Source: Pseudobacter ginsenosidimutans (lineage in GTDB: Bacteria; Bacteroidota; Bacteroidia; Chitinophagales; Chitinophagaceae). Taken from it: DNA of 64,000 nt. The DNA is taken from contig NZ_CP042431.1 of the NCBI RefSeq assembly GCF_007970185.1, forward strand, positions 2,542,001 to 2,606,000, read 5' to 3'. Within the stretch, counting starts at the first letter, position 1, and each line of letters opens with the position of its first letter. Below are positions 19,101 through 26,198 of this stretch, one piece after another. The notes under the pieces are model-generated. The model saw nothing but the letters and a program-made list of their open reading frames with translations, was not told the DNA's origin and did not search any database. The position numbers and the translations under genes were made by a program.

Positions 19101-19553
19101 GGTAGTGCCTTTGTTGCCGATACGGATAGTTACATCCGAAATTGGCAATCCGGTTTCTTCATCCAACAATTTACCACTGACACGGCCTGGTTCTTTCCTG
19201 GGATTTGAAGTTGCAGCAGGTTTATCATTTCCTTTTTTTACAAACCAGGCAACACCTCTTTTCTCGATCATAAAACCGGAACGGGTAACAAGGTGATTCA
19301 GGATCTGCTCTACGGTTTTATTGTTGTGCGTTGATGCCGGAATGGAAATGCCTTGTACCTCTTCCTGAGTAAAGGCAATACTGGAGCCTGTAGCTTTTCT
19401 TAATTTGATGAGCGCCTGTTCCAGGCTGCCTGCTTCAAACCGGATGCTATACCGGGCATCCGGCGACTGTGCTATGCCAGGGAGCAGGGTAAGAATCAGT
19501 AGGGTCAGGGTAAATAATCGCCTGAGTTGTTGCTTCAACCGTTTAGGTAACAT
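16122..19553 (-). CDS. TonB-dependent receptor with STN domain, not SusC type
   Basis: A 1143-residue outer-membrane receptor. After a signal peptide (L-L-I-L-T-L-L-P-G-I-A-Q) come an STN domain at about 35-105 (G-S-L-E-Q-A-L-I-K-L), a carboxypeptidase-regulatory-like domain at about 122-200, a plug (about 220-340, with L-P-D-K-N-I-G-E-T-L-K-R-I-S-G-V and V-V-V-R-G-I-A-E-R-Y-N) and a beta-barrel ending S-F-S-L-T-V-T-W-H-L. The plug lacks the SusC signature, and there is no SusD gene, so this is a stand-alone transporter. The STN domain and the adjacent FecR/sigma genes make it a signalling receptor. The substrate is unknown; the arsenic and chromate neighbours may be coincidence. Confidence 0.9.
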   Translation of the reverse strand: MLPKRLKQQLRRLFTLTLLILTLLPGIAQSPDARYSIRFEAGSLEQALIKLRKATGSSIAFTQEEVQGISIPASTHNNKTVEQILNHLVTRSGFMIEKRGVAWFVKKGNDKPAATSNPRKEPGRVSGKLLDEETGLPISDVTIRIGNKGTTSLADGSFSITLAPGKYEAEISSIGYGKKIISDIELKENGQLELNITLKREKNTLEGVTVRSTVRRESIAALYTRQKNEAGISNGISREQISALPDKNIGETLKRISGVSTTDNRRVVVRGIAERYNLAMMDGATLPSTDVQVRDFEFDIIPSNMVDNVIVSKTATPDMSFGFGGGLVQINTMGIPNKNFTTFSAGTKYVQGSTGKDFLGYGRGKHDYLGFDDGGRDHFPKDVIIFTGLNYKPTDPYNYQPPAGVEKTTVEMIAAQNKRIGGLERLGTRIYSAAPGQNYQFSLGRSYDFAKNRIGFVGSLSYRNEQSIDDFIQFERGEFNKMNSNKYDAATGEEIKPNQAKQYNFTTTWGALLNFGWSNKNHKIVARNFYSRVFANQFFRTVGWGQDLGFGEDPAIREYDRPKFIDLLQNRISAEHTAGKFKIDWSVARNKVTNLEQDATEAWLSPQETVNGKLYNYAPGGTTNPGVGSLNRSEYKYEESNWMADAALSYKIRIGKLDQIIKAGYQFLEKKGNYHWNILPIGVTQGIGSTVIHRPIQQWSMDFRDPLNDPYYYPADFSNNNYEGRNNNQAMFAMMDNRFTSWLRLVWGFRAEYYKYEKIKDAAAERAALNVIADLDKQKYVDPETGKLVHRTIDASAEEKKWQHLPSASLTITPLKNFNIRASYAQSAIRPSLIENSSFARFNYLYGRLQRNTGVVSTIITHYDFRMEWYPGAGEVISAGYFRKHFKNPVEMYMDITTTNGQIELLTANSDYADVDGLEFDLRKNLAFISKRVKFLEDFWLSSNLTLQRSEVQASGFRYSSIGAGEDHNGVKYSFRHKTLLKEKRPLYGQVPVLYNIGLQYTGERVGANIAFNHAGYKTLTVGMLPQYSEYERPRNQLDAQLSYKFTKSKKIEAKLNMSNLLNSPFRFFINSQETYKVKPGSNSMTMKEWSDVYEWKFGFSDKYEEGYYETDPDGKTKRRIGDINTLTRKVGSSFSLTVTWHL

Positions 19554-19604
19554 AAATTTGCTTTTGCTTTTTTGTTGTTTTTTACAATGAAAAAAATAGC
19601 AGGG

Positions 19605-19623
19605 GCCCTGTTCGTAGCAGGGC
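19605..19623 (-). terminator. Weak terminator or attenuator between FecR and the TonB receptor
   Basis: GCCCTG (19605-19610) pairs with CAGGGC (19618-19623) around a seven-base loop. T-rich sequence follows on both strands, closest on the plus strand. If active on the minus strand it would separate FecR transcription from the receptor gene, which would then need its own promoter in 19554-19604. Confidence 0.45.
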
Positions 19624-19641
19624 TTTTGCTTTTATGGGATG

Positions 19642-20637
19642 TCAATGGAGCTCGATTGAGTTGGGGCTGGTCTCGCGGAAACTGCATCCTGCGAATGAAC
19701 AGAATACACCCAGAATATCTTTCGCAGATTGTTTCCTGTTGAAGTTGACGCTCACTCCGGTTTGCAGGAGGTCCGTATTCAGCCTGCTGCTCAGTATAAT
19801 GCCAAAATGATTTTGCAGTAAGATAGCCAGGTCATTGAACCGGAGATTCTCATAATCCCATTCACCTTTGATCCAGCCTGTTGCACTTTCTGTATTCACA
19901 TCATGCGAGATGGTAAATGACTTTGCTGTTCTTTGATAACGGATAGCCTGGGATCGTGTAAGTGTATCCAGCGACTGCCTCCCCCGGTTCACCGCTACAA
20001 TTCCCGATACAACTGTGATGCGGGTTTCCTGGCTTTTATCATAGCTCTGGATATTGAACCTGGTGCCAAGTACGGTGGTGGCAAGACTATCACTTGTACT
20101 TATGCTGAAAGGATGGGCTTTATCGTGCGCAACTGAAAAGAGCGCTTCTCCGTGAAGCCGGATCTGGCGGTGTTGCGGGAAATCGGGGTGGTACTCAAGC
20201 CTGGAGTTGGCGTTCAGTGTGATTTCCGAACCGTCTGGTAACAGGAAATGTTTCACTTCTCCTTTTCCTGTCTGAATGAGCCGGTAGGCGATCTGCAATT
20301 CATTGCTGGTGAGCAAGGGTTTGAGAATGCCGGATTTCCAGGTGACAATGCCGGCGGAGATAAGAATTGCAGACCATACGGCTGCGGCTCTCCAACCGGT
20401 GAGCATTATGCGCAGTTTGCTTTTTCCTGTCTTGTTTTCCAGAAACGCCTGCCCGTCCTGTACGCCATGGATGCGGTCAAGTAGCCCGGCGCGCTGTTCA
20501 TGATCCAGCTTCAGGTCAGTTTTGCCTGTATTTCCACCTTTCCCGAACCATTCCTCTATGATTGCTTTTTCCTGCGGGCTGCAGGTGCCGGAGAGATATT
20601 TATCCAGCAATTCCCTGAAATGTTGTTCTGTTTGCAT
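19642..20637 (-). CDS. FecR-family anti-sigma factor (second set)
   Basis: A 331-residue inner-membrane regulator. The start is set at the ATG at 20637 (M-Q-T-E-Q-H-F); a further upstream ATG at 20670 adds 11 atypical residues. The cytoplasmic part holds the usual Y-L-S-G-T-C-S-P-Q-E-K motif. One membrane segment follows (W-R-A-A-A-V-W-S-A-I-L-I-S-A-G), then the FecR domain (L-P-D-G-S-E-I-T-L-N-A-N-S-R-L and G-E-A-L-F-S-V) and the C-terminal receptor-facing region. It lies between the sigma factor (51 bases away) and the TonB receptor. It is more diverged from the FecR proteins of sets one and three than those two are from each other. Confidence 0.9.
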   Translation of the reverse strand: MQTEQHFRELLDKYLSGTCSPQEKAIIEEWFGKGGNTGKTDLKLDHEQRAGLLDRIHGVQDGQAFLENKTGKSKLRIMLTGWRAAAVWSAILISAGIVTWKSGILKPLLTSNELQIAYRLIQTGKGEVKHFLLPDGSEITLNANSRLEYHPDFPQHRQIRLHGEALFSVAHDKAHPFSISTSDSLATTVLGTRFNIQSYDKSQETRITVVSGIVAVNRGRQSLDTLTRSQAIRYQRTAKSFTISHDVNTESATGWIKGEWDYENLRFNDLAILLQNHFGIILSSRLNTDLLQTGVSVNFNRKQSAKDILGVFCSFAGCSFRETSPNSIELH

Positions 20638-20688
20638 ACAATAGAATAGAGTACTATTTGCAAACATCAACTACCGGAAAAATCCGGG

Positions 20689-21303
20689 TTAATGATTTGG
20701 TAACACAGCGAACAGGAAAAGTGAAATAATACACAATGAAAACAGGAGGGATGCGAGCCTGGACACTACATCGTACAAACGTTTACGCACTTTCGAAAGA
20801 TGGTTCCGTACTGTTTGCGGAGCAATTTGAAGGTGATCGGCGATGGCTGTAACGCTCATGCCTTCTTCAGTATTCAGCAGGTAAACTTTTTTCATTTGTT
20901 CAGGAAGTCCTGTAATGGCAGAGCTTACAAAACTATCGATGGAGCGAAGTTTGGCATCACTGTGTTCTTCCGGAATCGAGTATTGCTGGAGTAATTCCTG
21001 GAATAAGCAGAGGCTTTCCGGACGTGTGTTGTTTGCTTTTATAAAGCGAAGGACCTTGTAGCGTGTAGAACTGTAGAGGTAATTGAAAAGAGAAGAATGA
21101 ATGATGATCTCGTTTCTTTTTTCCCATATATCGATGAAAACTTCCTGAACAATGTCTTCGGCATCGGTGCGGTTGGGAATATGCTTATAAGCCAGGGCAA
21201 ACAACTGGGAAACATATTGATGGTATATACTGTCAAAGGCATTACGGTCGCCCTGCCTGATCAATTCCCATAATGTAATACCGCTTTGGATGCTCTTTGT
21301 CAT
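20689..21303 (-). CDS. ECF RNA polymerase sigma-70 factor, FecI-like (second set)
   Basis: A 204-residue ECF sigma factor. Region 2 is seen in R-T-D-A-E-D-I-V-Q-E-V-F-I-D-I-W-E-K-R, and region 4 in V-T-A-I-A-D-H-L-Q-I-A-P-Q-T-V-R-N-H-L-S-K-V. After region 4 a strongly hydrophobic tail (S-L-L-F-S-L-C-I-I-S-L-F-L-F-A-V-L) could insert in the inner membrane. The gene starts only 40 bases after the chrA stop on the same strand, so read-through from the chromate operon is possible. It should be controlled by the adjacent FecR and direct transcription of the TonB receptor operon. Confidence 0.9.
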   Translation of the reverse strand: MTKSIQSGITLWELIRQGDRNAFDSIYHQYVSQLFALAYKHIPNRTDAEDIVQEVFIDIWEKRNEIIIHSSLFNYLYSSTRYKVLRFIKANNTRPESLCLFQELLQQYSIPEEHSDAKLRSIDSFVSSAITGLPEQMKKVYLLNTEEGMSVTAIADHLQIAPQTVRNHLSKVRKRLYDVVSRLASLLFSLCIISLFLFAVLPNH

Positions 21304-21343
21304 ATAACGGCCGCTAAAGTAAGCAGGTAGTATTATGTAAAAG

Positions 21344-22510
21344 TTAAGAGGGCTGAATGATCTTGATGATCAGCCCGGCCAAAGCAGCGGCCAGTATGAT
21401 GATCTGCTCAGTTATCTTTTTACTGAGAACAAGAATTGCAATAGTGATTGCGCAGATAAGGATGGTAGGTAAATCGCTGATGCTTCGTTTGCCCAGAACG
21501 ATCACGGCTCCGGCAATGGCCCCGATGGCTGCGGCCGTGATCCCATCCACAAAAGCTTTGATGCCCGGACGCTTTCCATACTTTTTGAAATAGGGAGCAG
21601 GTATCACAGTGAAAAGATAACAGGGGAAGAAAGTTGCAAAGGCTGCAACAGATGCACCGGAGAAGCCTGCGGTCAGGTAACCGATAAAACCAACAGTGAT
21701 CACTACAGGACCCGGAGTGATCATGGCTACGGCTACCGCGTCCATGAATTCCTGTTCGTTCAACCAGCCATATTCTTTTACCACGCCGCCATACAGGAAT
21801 GGAACGATTGCCAGGCCACTGCCAAAAACAAAGGCTCCTGCTTTGATGAAGAACAGGAAGATGTCTTGTAGTTTTCCTGCCTGTGTTGTGCCAGTATCGA
21901 TTTGCAGTAATACAGGAATGAAAAACTGAGCAGAAGCGCCTGCCTTTTTTTTCAGGCTGCCTGCGGATTTCACCAACCAATAAAAAATACCTGCGGCAAT
22001 GAAAAGTAACACATTTTCATTTTCTGTGATAATGGTGGTGATGGCTGCCACCAGGTAAATGAACCAGCGGTATGGATCTTTACCAGTTGACTTTTTGGTG
22101 AGCTTCCAGGCGCTTACAGCAATGATGCCGATCACAGCAGCGCCGACCCCATAGAATACAGCCTGCATCCAGCTGATGCCCTGATAATATTTGTATGCGA
22201 TGCCGAGTGCAAGTACAATGATAAAAGAAGGAAGCACAAATGCTAGTCCTGCTAATGTTGCTCCTAATAAGCGATAATGAACAAAACCAATATAAATACC
22301 GAGTTGAGCAGCGAGTGGCCCTGGCGCCAGCTGCGCCAGGGCAAGTCCTTCCCGGTAATCATCTTCCGAGATCCATTTCCTTTTGTCGACCAGGTCCCGG
22401 TGCATATAGCCTACCAGGGCCACCGGACCTCCAAAGCCTGTGGCGCCCAGTTTCAGAAAATACAATACAAGGCTCTTGAGTGAATATGGTATGATTGCTT
22501 TATCGCTCAT
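21344..22510 (-). CDS. chrA: Chromate efflux transporter, two-domain CHR type
   Basis: A 388-residue inner-membrane protein. The start is set at the ATG at 22510 (M-S-D-K-A-I); the longer open reading upstream has no family character and overlaps the preceding gene. Two homologous CHR halves are visible, each opening with a gly-rich motif: G-A-T-G-F-G-G-P-V-A-L-V-G-Y in the first and G-A-F-V-F-G-S-G-L-A-I-V-P-F in the second, and each with an A-x-x-x-P-G-P segment (L-A-P-G-P-L-A-A and I-T-P-G-P-V-V-I). It expels chromate. It is third in an operon led by the ChrB-domain regulator, which strengthens the chromate assignment. Confidence 0.93.
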   Translation of the reverse strand: MSDKAIIPYSLKSLVLYFLKLGATGFGGPVALVGYMHRDLVDKRKWISEDDYREGLALAQLAPGPLAAQLGIYIGFVHYRLLGATLAGLAFVLPSFIIVLALGIAYKYYQGISWMQAVFYGVGAAVIGIIAVSAWKLTKKSTGKDPYRWFIYLVAAITTIITENENVLLFIAAGIFYWLVKSAGSLKKKAGASAQFFIPVLLQIDTGTTQAGKLQDIFLFFIKAGAFVFGSGLAIVPFLYGGVVKEYGWLNEQEFMDAVAVAMITPGPVVITVGFIGYLTAGFSGASVAAFATFFPCYLFTVIPAPYFKKYGKRPGIKAFVDGITAAAIGAIAGAVIVLGKRSISDLPTILICAITIAILVLSKKITEQIIILAAALAGLIIKIIQPS

Positions 22511-22523
22511 GGGAAAATAAAGT

Positions 22524-23063
22524 TTAAAAACTGATGCCAAACTGAAATCCGATGGAAACCGAGGATGGCAGATCATTACCGAATCTGATAGGAATGGGAA
22601 CGGCAATAAAGTAACTACTGCCTTTGTTCTTCTTAACGATCTTGTTGAGTACGGGAGTAAGGCCATATCTACCTGAAGTCTCGAAAGCCGCCCTGGTAGC
22701 GAGTGTAAAGCCATTTCCCAGTCCAAATAGCGCACCGGGGTGAAACAGGAAATTGTTCATCTTACTGGTTCCGTTGGCTGCCCGGATAAGTGGAACGAAC
22801 TCCATGGAAAAACCAATCTTTGCAGATTTCCAGATATTGATACCCGTTGGGATTCCAATTACATAAGCTCCGTCGAAATTGTAATGCGGCTTCTCTTCCC
22901 GGGAGAAAGTCACCAGCGGATGGAGGATGCCGGCATAACCGGTGATCTTTGGAAAGGCAGGTTGTTGACCGCTTGTTCTTACAGTAGTAAGCGATACAAG
23001 CAGCAATAATAGAATATGAGTTGCTGTTTTCGTTTTGTGTTTACCAGTCTCTGAAAATGTCAT
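22524..23063 (-). CDS. Small outer-membrane beta-barrel-like protein of the chromate operon
   Basis: A 179-residue predicted exported protein: signal peptide (H-I-L-L-L-L-L-V-S-L), then alternating hydrophobic strands and a C-terminal phenylalanine (F-Q-F-G-I-S-F), as in outer-membrane barrels. I recognise no family. It lies 13 bases before chrA and 78 bases after the regulator, so it is probably expressed with chrA. It could form a small porin or surface protein linked to chromate stress. Another reading is a soluble periplasmic beta protein. Confidence 0.6.
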   Translation of the reverse strand: MTFSETGKHKTKTATHILLLLLVSLTTVRTSGQQPAFPKITGYAGILHPLVTFSREEKPHYNFDGAYVIGIPTGINIWKSAKIGFSMEFVPLIRAANGTSKMNNFLFHPGALFGLGNGFTLATRAAFETSGRYGLTPVLNKIVKKNKGSSYFIAVPIPIRFGNDLPSSVSIGFQFGISF

Positions 23064-23074
23064 TGGCTCCTGTT

Positions 23075-23103
23075 TGCAGTTTGTTCAATTGAGTTGAACT
23101 GCA
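23075..23103 (-). promoter_or_regulatory. Inverted repeat in front of the chromate outer-membrane gene and chrA
   Basis: TGCAG...TTCAA (23075-23088, with four bases between the two blocks) mirrors TTGAACTGCA (23094-23103) around a five-base centre. It ends 12 bases before the start of the outer-membrane gene. It may be a binding site for the regulator encoded just upstream, or an RNA hairpin. Confidence 0.4.
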
Positions 23104-23141
23104 ATACTATACTGAATCGGTAGACTGGAATAGAACAGGGA

Positions 23142-23996
23142 TTACTTTCTTGTACGGCCTTTACCTTTTTGATCATTTTTTTTCCTGAATTCAGAGGGAC
23201 TGTTGCCGGTATACTTTTTAAAGATGCGGGTAAAATGACTTTGGTCGGAAAAACCAGTCAGGTAAGCGATTTGTGTGAGAGAGAGTGCAGGATCATTCAT
23301 CAATTCTTTCGCTTTTTCTATTCTTTGCGTACGGATATAATCTCCGAAACTGAGGTTGTCAAAATGCCGGGAGAATTCTCTGGACAAATAGGAAGGGTTG
23401 ATATCGAGATCCCTTGAAAGCTCTTTCAGGTTCAGGCTGGTGTCTATATGGTCCTGGATCATCTCCTTCAGTTCTTTTGCCCATGCCGGCGTTTTTTTGC
23501 CGCTGCGTATTTTCAGGAATTTATCAAACACTTCCAGCAAGAGATTCTCCTGAGGATGTTGTGTATGTTTTTCTTTTTGTAAATATTTGGCCCAGTTGTA
23601 GAGAGCATCGTAGAGCAGCATTCCTTTTTCCAGCAGCTCATGATCATCTGTGTGCATGTGAGCCATACCTGCGGAGATGGCCCAAAGACCCGATGCCTGG
23701 CTGGCGAGGTCATGCCGGTCTGTATCTGCGCCGCGGACAATGGGCGCCATCGTTAATATGGCCGGGTCAGTAATATTATGTTTTCTGATGATAAAATCGA
23801 AAGTGCATTCTTCTCCGTGATGGGAATATTCCACCGATGGCACATCAAATGGAATGGCATCGAGGGCTTTTGCTTGCTCAATCACCTGGTCAAACGGAAC
23901 GTAGATGAATTCCGCATCTTTGTCGATGAAACGGCGGATCAGCCAGGGACAGGCGATGCGGTCGATTTTTGGTCGTTCACGTGTGATCCATTTCAT
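23142..23996 (-). CDS. Chromate-responsive regulator: ChrB-like domain fused to AraC-type DNA-binding domain
   Basis: A 284-residue protein. Residues 1 to about 150 match the chromate-resistance ChrB domain: W-I-T-R-E-R-P-K-I-D-R-I-A, then C-P-W-L-I-R-R-F-I-D-K-D-A-E-F, and later G-A-D-T-D-R-H-D. Residues about 180-278 form two helix-turn-helix motifs of AraC type (L-K-E-L-S-R-D-L-D-I-N-P-S-Y-L-S-R-E-F and L-T-Q-I-A-Y-L-T-G-F-S-D-Q-S-H-F-T-R-I-F-K). Classical ChrB has a different N-terminal part, so here the chromate-linked domain seems to be the sensor and AraC the output. It leads the operon with the small outer-membrane gene and chrA. Direct sensing of chromate is inferred. Confidence 0.85.
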   Translation of the reverse strand: MKWITRERPKIDRIACPWLIRRFIDKDAEFIYVPFDQVIEQAKALDAIPFDVPSVEYSHHGEECTFDFIIRKHNITDPAILTMAPIVRGADTDRHDLASQASGLWAISAGMAHMHTDDHELLEKGMLLYDALYNWAKYLQKEKHTQHPQENLLLEVFDKFLKIRSGKKTPAWAKELKEMIQDHIDTSLNLKELSRDLDINPSYLSREFSRHFDNLSFGDYIRTQRIEKAKELMNDPALSLTQIAYLTGFSDQSHFTRIFKKYTGNSPSEFRKKNDQKGKGRTRK

Positions 23997-24130
23997 CTTG
24001 CCAAGTTAATTACCACAAGCCATAATTCCTTAGAATTTCCTATTATTGTTATTAAGAAAACTCCGGCTCAAATTCAAACACTTATCCTTGTATAAAATAT
24101 TTTACCACTTATCAGTGTTTATTTAGCCAT

Positions 24131-24724
24131 TTGAATACCTACGATCTTCATAGTGATAAAGAACTGTTCTCGCAGATCGCAGAAGGCGATGAATCTGCCT
24201 TTGCTACTGTTTTTCACAAATACAATATTCAATTATTCCCTGGTGTATTGAAAGTGCTCAAGTCCCAGGCTGAGGCAGAAGAAATTGTACAAAACACTTT
24301 CCTGAAATTATGGTTGAACAGGCTGCAACTACCGGAAATAGAAAATCCGGGAGCCTGGCTTTTTCGCATTGCGTCCAATCTGGCGCTGAATGCATTGAGA
24401 GATAAAGCCACTTATCGCCATTATACTGCTGCTGCCGGGAATTCCAGCCCGGAAGGAGAGCCTGATGCATTGAATGAGATCTCCACAAAAGAGCTGAAGT
24501 CAATTATTGCAGAGGCGGTAGAACTAATGCCCACTGCACGTCAGGAAGTATTCCGGCTGAGCCGGTATGAAGGGTTGAGTCGCCAGGAGATTGCGCAGAA
24601 ACTGGGCATTGCTGAAAGTACTGTCAAGAATCAACTGACATCCTCATTGAAATTCATACAGGAATTCATCGGTAAGAAATACGGTATCCACCTGCCTGTA
24701 ATTATTTTTCTTCTTTTCAAATAA
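24131..24724 (+). CDS. ECF RNA polymerase sigma-70 factor, FecI-like (third set)
   Basis: A 197-residue ECF sigma factor heading the long operon to 41781. The reading frame has no ATG before region 2, so TTG 24131 is taken as start; its first 23 codons match the first-set sigma in length and pattern (K-E-L ... G-D-E-S-A-F). Region 2 (A-E-A-E-E-I-V-Q-N-T-F-L-K-L-W) and region 4 (R-Q-E-I-A-Q-K-L-G-I-A-E-S-T-V-K-N-Q-L) are clear. The end is hydrophobic (H-L-P-V-I-I-F-L-L-F). The FecR gene follows after 47 bases, or 74 if its second start is used. Confidence 0.9.
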   Translation: MNTYDLHSDKELFSQIAEGDESAFATVFHKYNIQLFPGVLKVLKSQAEAEEIVQNTFLKLWLNRLQLPEIENPGAWLFRIASNLALNALRDKATYRHYTAAAGNSSPEGEPDALNEISTKELKSIIAEAVELMPTARQEVFRLSRYEGLSRQEIAQKLGIAESTVKNQLTSSLKFIQEFIGKKYGIHLPVIIFLLFK

Positions 24725-24798
24725 AAATATCCTTTGGAATAGGACCAGTCTTTCCGGGCCGTGTCTGATAGATGGACCGGATCTCAAAATCCCTTTGT

Positions 24799-25962
24799 AT
24801 GGAAAAGAAAGCATTCTGTCAATTCCTGCTGGAGCGATATGCGAATGGAATTGCCTCTGAAGAAGAGGTGCAGGAATTGTTTGCAGAACTGGAAAAGAGA
24901 ACAGATGAACAGGAGTGGGAGGAAATGATCAACCAGGTATTTCTCCAAACCGGGCAGGACCTGAGCTATGACAAATCTTACTGGCATCCTGTGATAGAAA
25001 GTATCCTGGCAGTCAGGGAAATTGGAACCCCGGTAAGAAATATACGCTTGAAACGATGGCTGGTAGCGGCGTCTGTGATCGCAGTAATGGGAGTTAGCGC
25101 TTACCTCTGGTGGCAAAGCAATAACAAAGAGCAGCAGCAAAAAGCAACAATAGCCCGGCAGGAAATAAAAGCCGGAAGTAATGGAGCTGTGCTCACGCTG
25201 GCGGATGGCTCAACCATTGTGTTGGATAGTTTAGGCAACGGCGTGATTGCAGAAGAGCAGGGCGCAGCCGCTGCGGTGCTACAGGATGGTAAACTTTCAT
25301 ACAAGCCTTCCGGCGAACACGCACATGAAATAGTGTACAATACCATGACAACCCCCAGGGGTAGGCAATTTCGTATGTCCCTGCCCGATGGAACGCAAGT
25401 GTGGCTGAACTCTGCTAGTTCCATCCGTTATCCAACTGCTTTCATCGGGAAAGAAAGAAAAGTGGAAATCTCTGGTGAAGCCTTTTTTGAAGTAAAACAA
25501 AAAGCTAACCAGCCTTTCATTGTACAGGCAGGAAGCAAAGCGGAAATACAGGTACTGGGCACAGATTTCAACGTGAATGCCTACAACAATGAACCTTCTC
25601 TCAACACTACATTACTGGATGGAGCCGTGAAAGTAAATGGAAGGCTGCTCAAACCTGGTCAGCAGGCGAAGATTTCCACTGACCAGTCAGATTATGTTCA
25701 GTTGATAGAGGGGATAGATATCAATAAAGTGATGGCCTGGAAGAACGGTCGCTTCAGCTTTGAAGGAGCAACCATTGAAGAGATAATGAGACAAATAGAA
25801 AGATGGTATGATGTAGATGTTGTATTTGAAGGGAAGAGACCCCGTGTAGAGTTTGAAGGCCAGATGACCAGGAATGTTTCGCTGAACGGATTGATAGCAG
25901 TGATGAAAAGGTCGGGTGTGAATATGCGTCTCGAAGGCAGAACGCTCATTGTACTTCCTTAA
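24799..25962 (+). CDS. FecR-family anti-sigma factor (third set)
   Basis: About 387 residues starting at the ATG at 24799 (M-E-K-K-A-F-C-Q); an in-frame ATG at 24772 adds nine residues. Order of parts: cytoplasmic sigma-binding region, one membrane segment (L-V-A-A-S-V-I-A-V-M-G-V-S-A-Y), periplasmic FecR domain (Y-N-T-M-T-T-P-R-G-R-Q, L-P-D-G-T-Q-V-W-L-N-S-A and G-E-A-F-F-E-V) and the C-terminal DUF4974 region. It is closely related to the FecR of set one across the whole periplasmic part. It should relay a signal from the SusC at 26199 to the sigma factor. Confidence 0.9.
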   Translation: MEKKAFCQFLLERYANGIASEEEVQELFAELEKRTDEQEWEEMINQVFLQTGQDLSYDKSYWHPVIESILAVREIGTPVRNIRLKRWLVAASVIAVMGVSAYLWWQSNNKEQQQKATIARQEIKAGSNGAVLTLADGSTIVLDSLGNGVIAEEQGAAAAVLQDGKLSYKPSGEHAHEIVYNTMTTPRGRQFRMSLPDGTQVWLNSASSIRYPTAFIGKERKVEISGEAFFEVKQKANQPFIVQAGSKAEIQVLGTDFNVNAYNNEPSLNTTLLDGAVKVNGRLLKPGQQAKISTDQSDYVQLIEGIDINKVMAWKNGRFSFEGATIEEIMRQIERWYDVDVVFEGKRPRVEFEGQMTRNVSLNGLIAVMKRSGVNMRLEGRTLIVLP

Positions 25963-25998
25963 GGAATCAATCATACACCTGTCATATGAAAAAAGCAG

Positions 25999-26132
25999 GG
26001 CCGGGCAAATGCCGGCCAGGGAGTTTTATTGCATAGATAATTACTCCGCAGACCTTATCCATTGATGAGCGGGTTCTATCCTGCCAAACAGATCGCTGAA
26101 AAGAAAACCGCCACGGTTGCACCCGCGGCGGT
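25999..26132 (+). promoter_or_regulatory. GC-rich stem-loops in the FecR-SusC gap
   Basis: The 236-base gap (25963-26198) holds two stems: GGCCGG / CCGGCC (25999-26004 and 26012-26017) and ACCGCC / GGCGGT (26107-26112 and 26127-26132). Neither is followed by a T-run. They occupy the same place as the stem at 2205-2231 in set one and may affect SusC message level. The rest of the gap holds nothing I recognise. Confidence 0.35.
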
Positions 26133-26198
26133 AAGAAGTTCAGCTGATCTTAAATGGTCTTGCAACACATCTTTAACTAACCGAACAAGTACGAAAGT

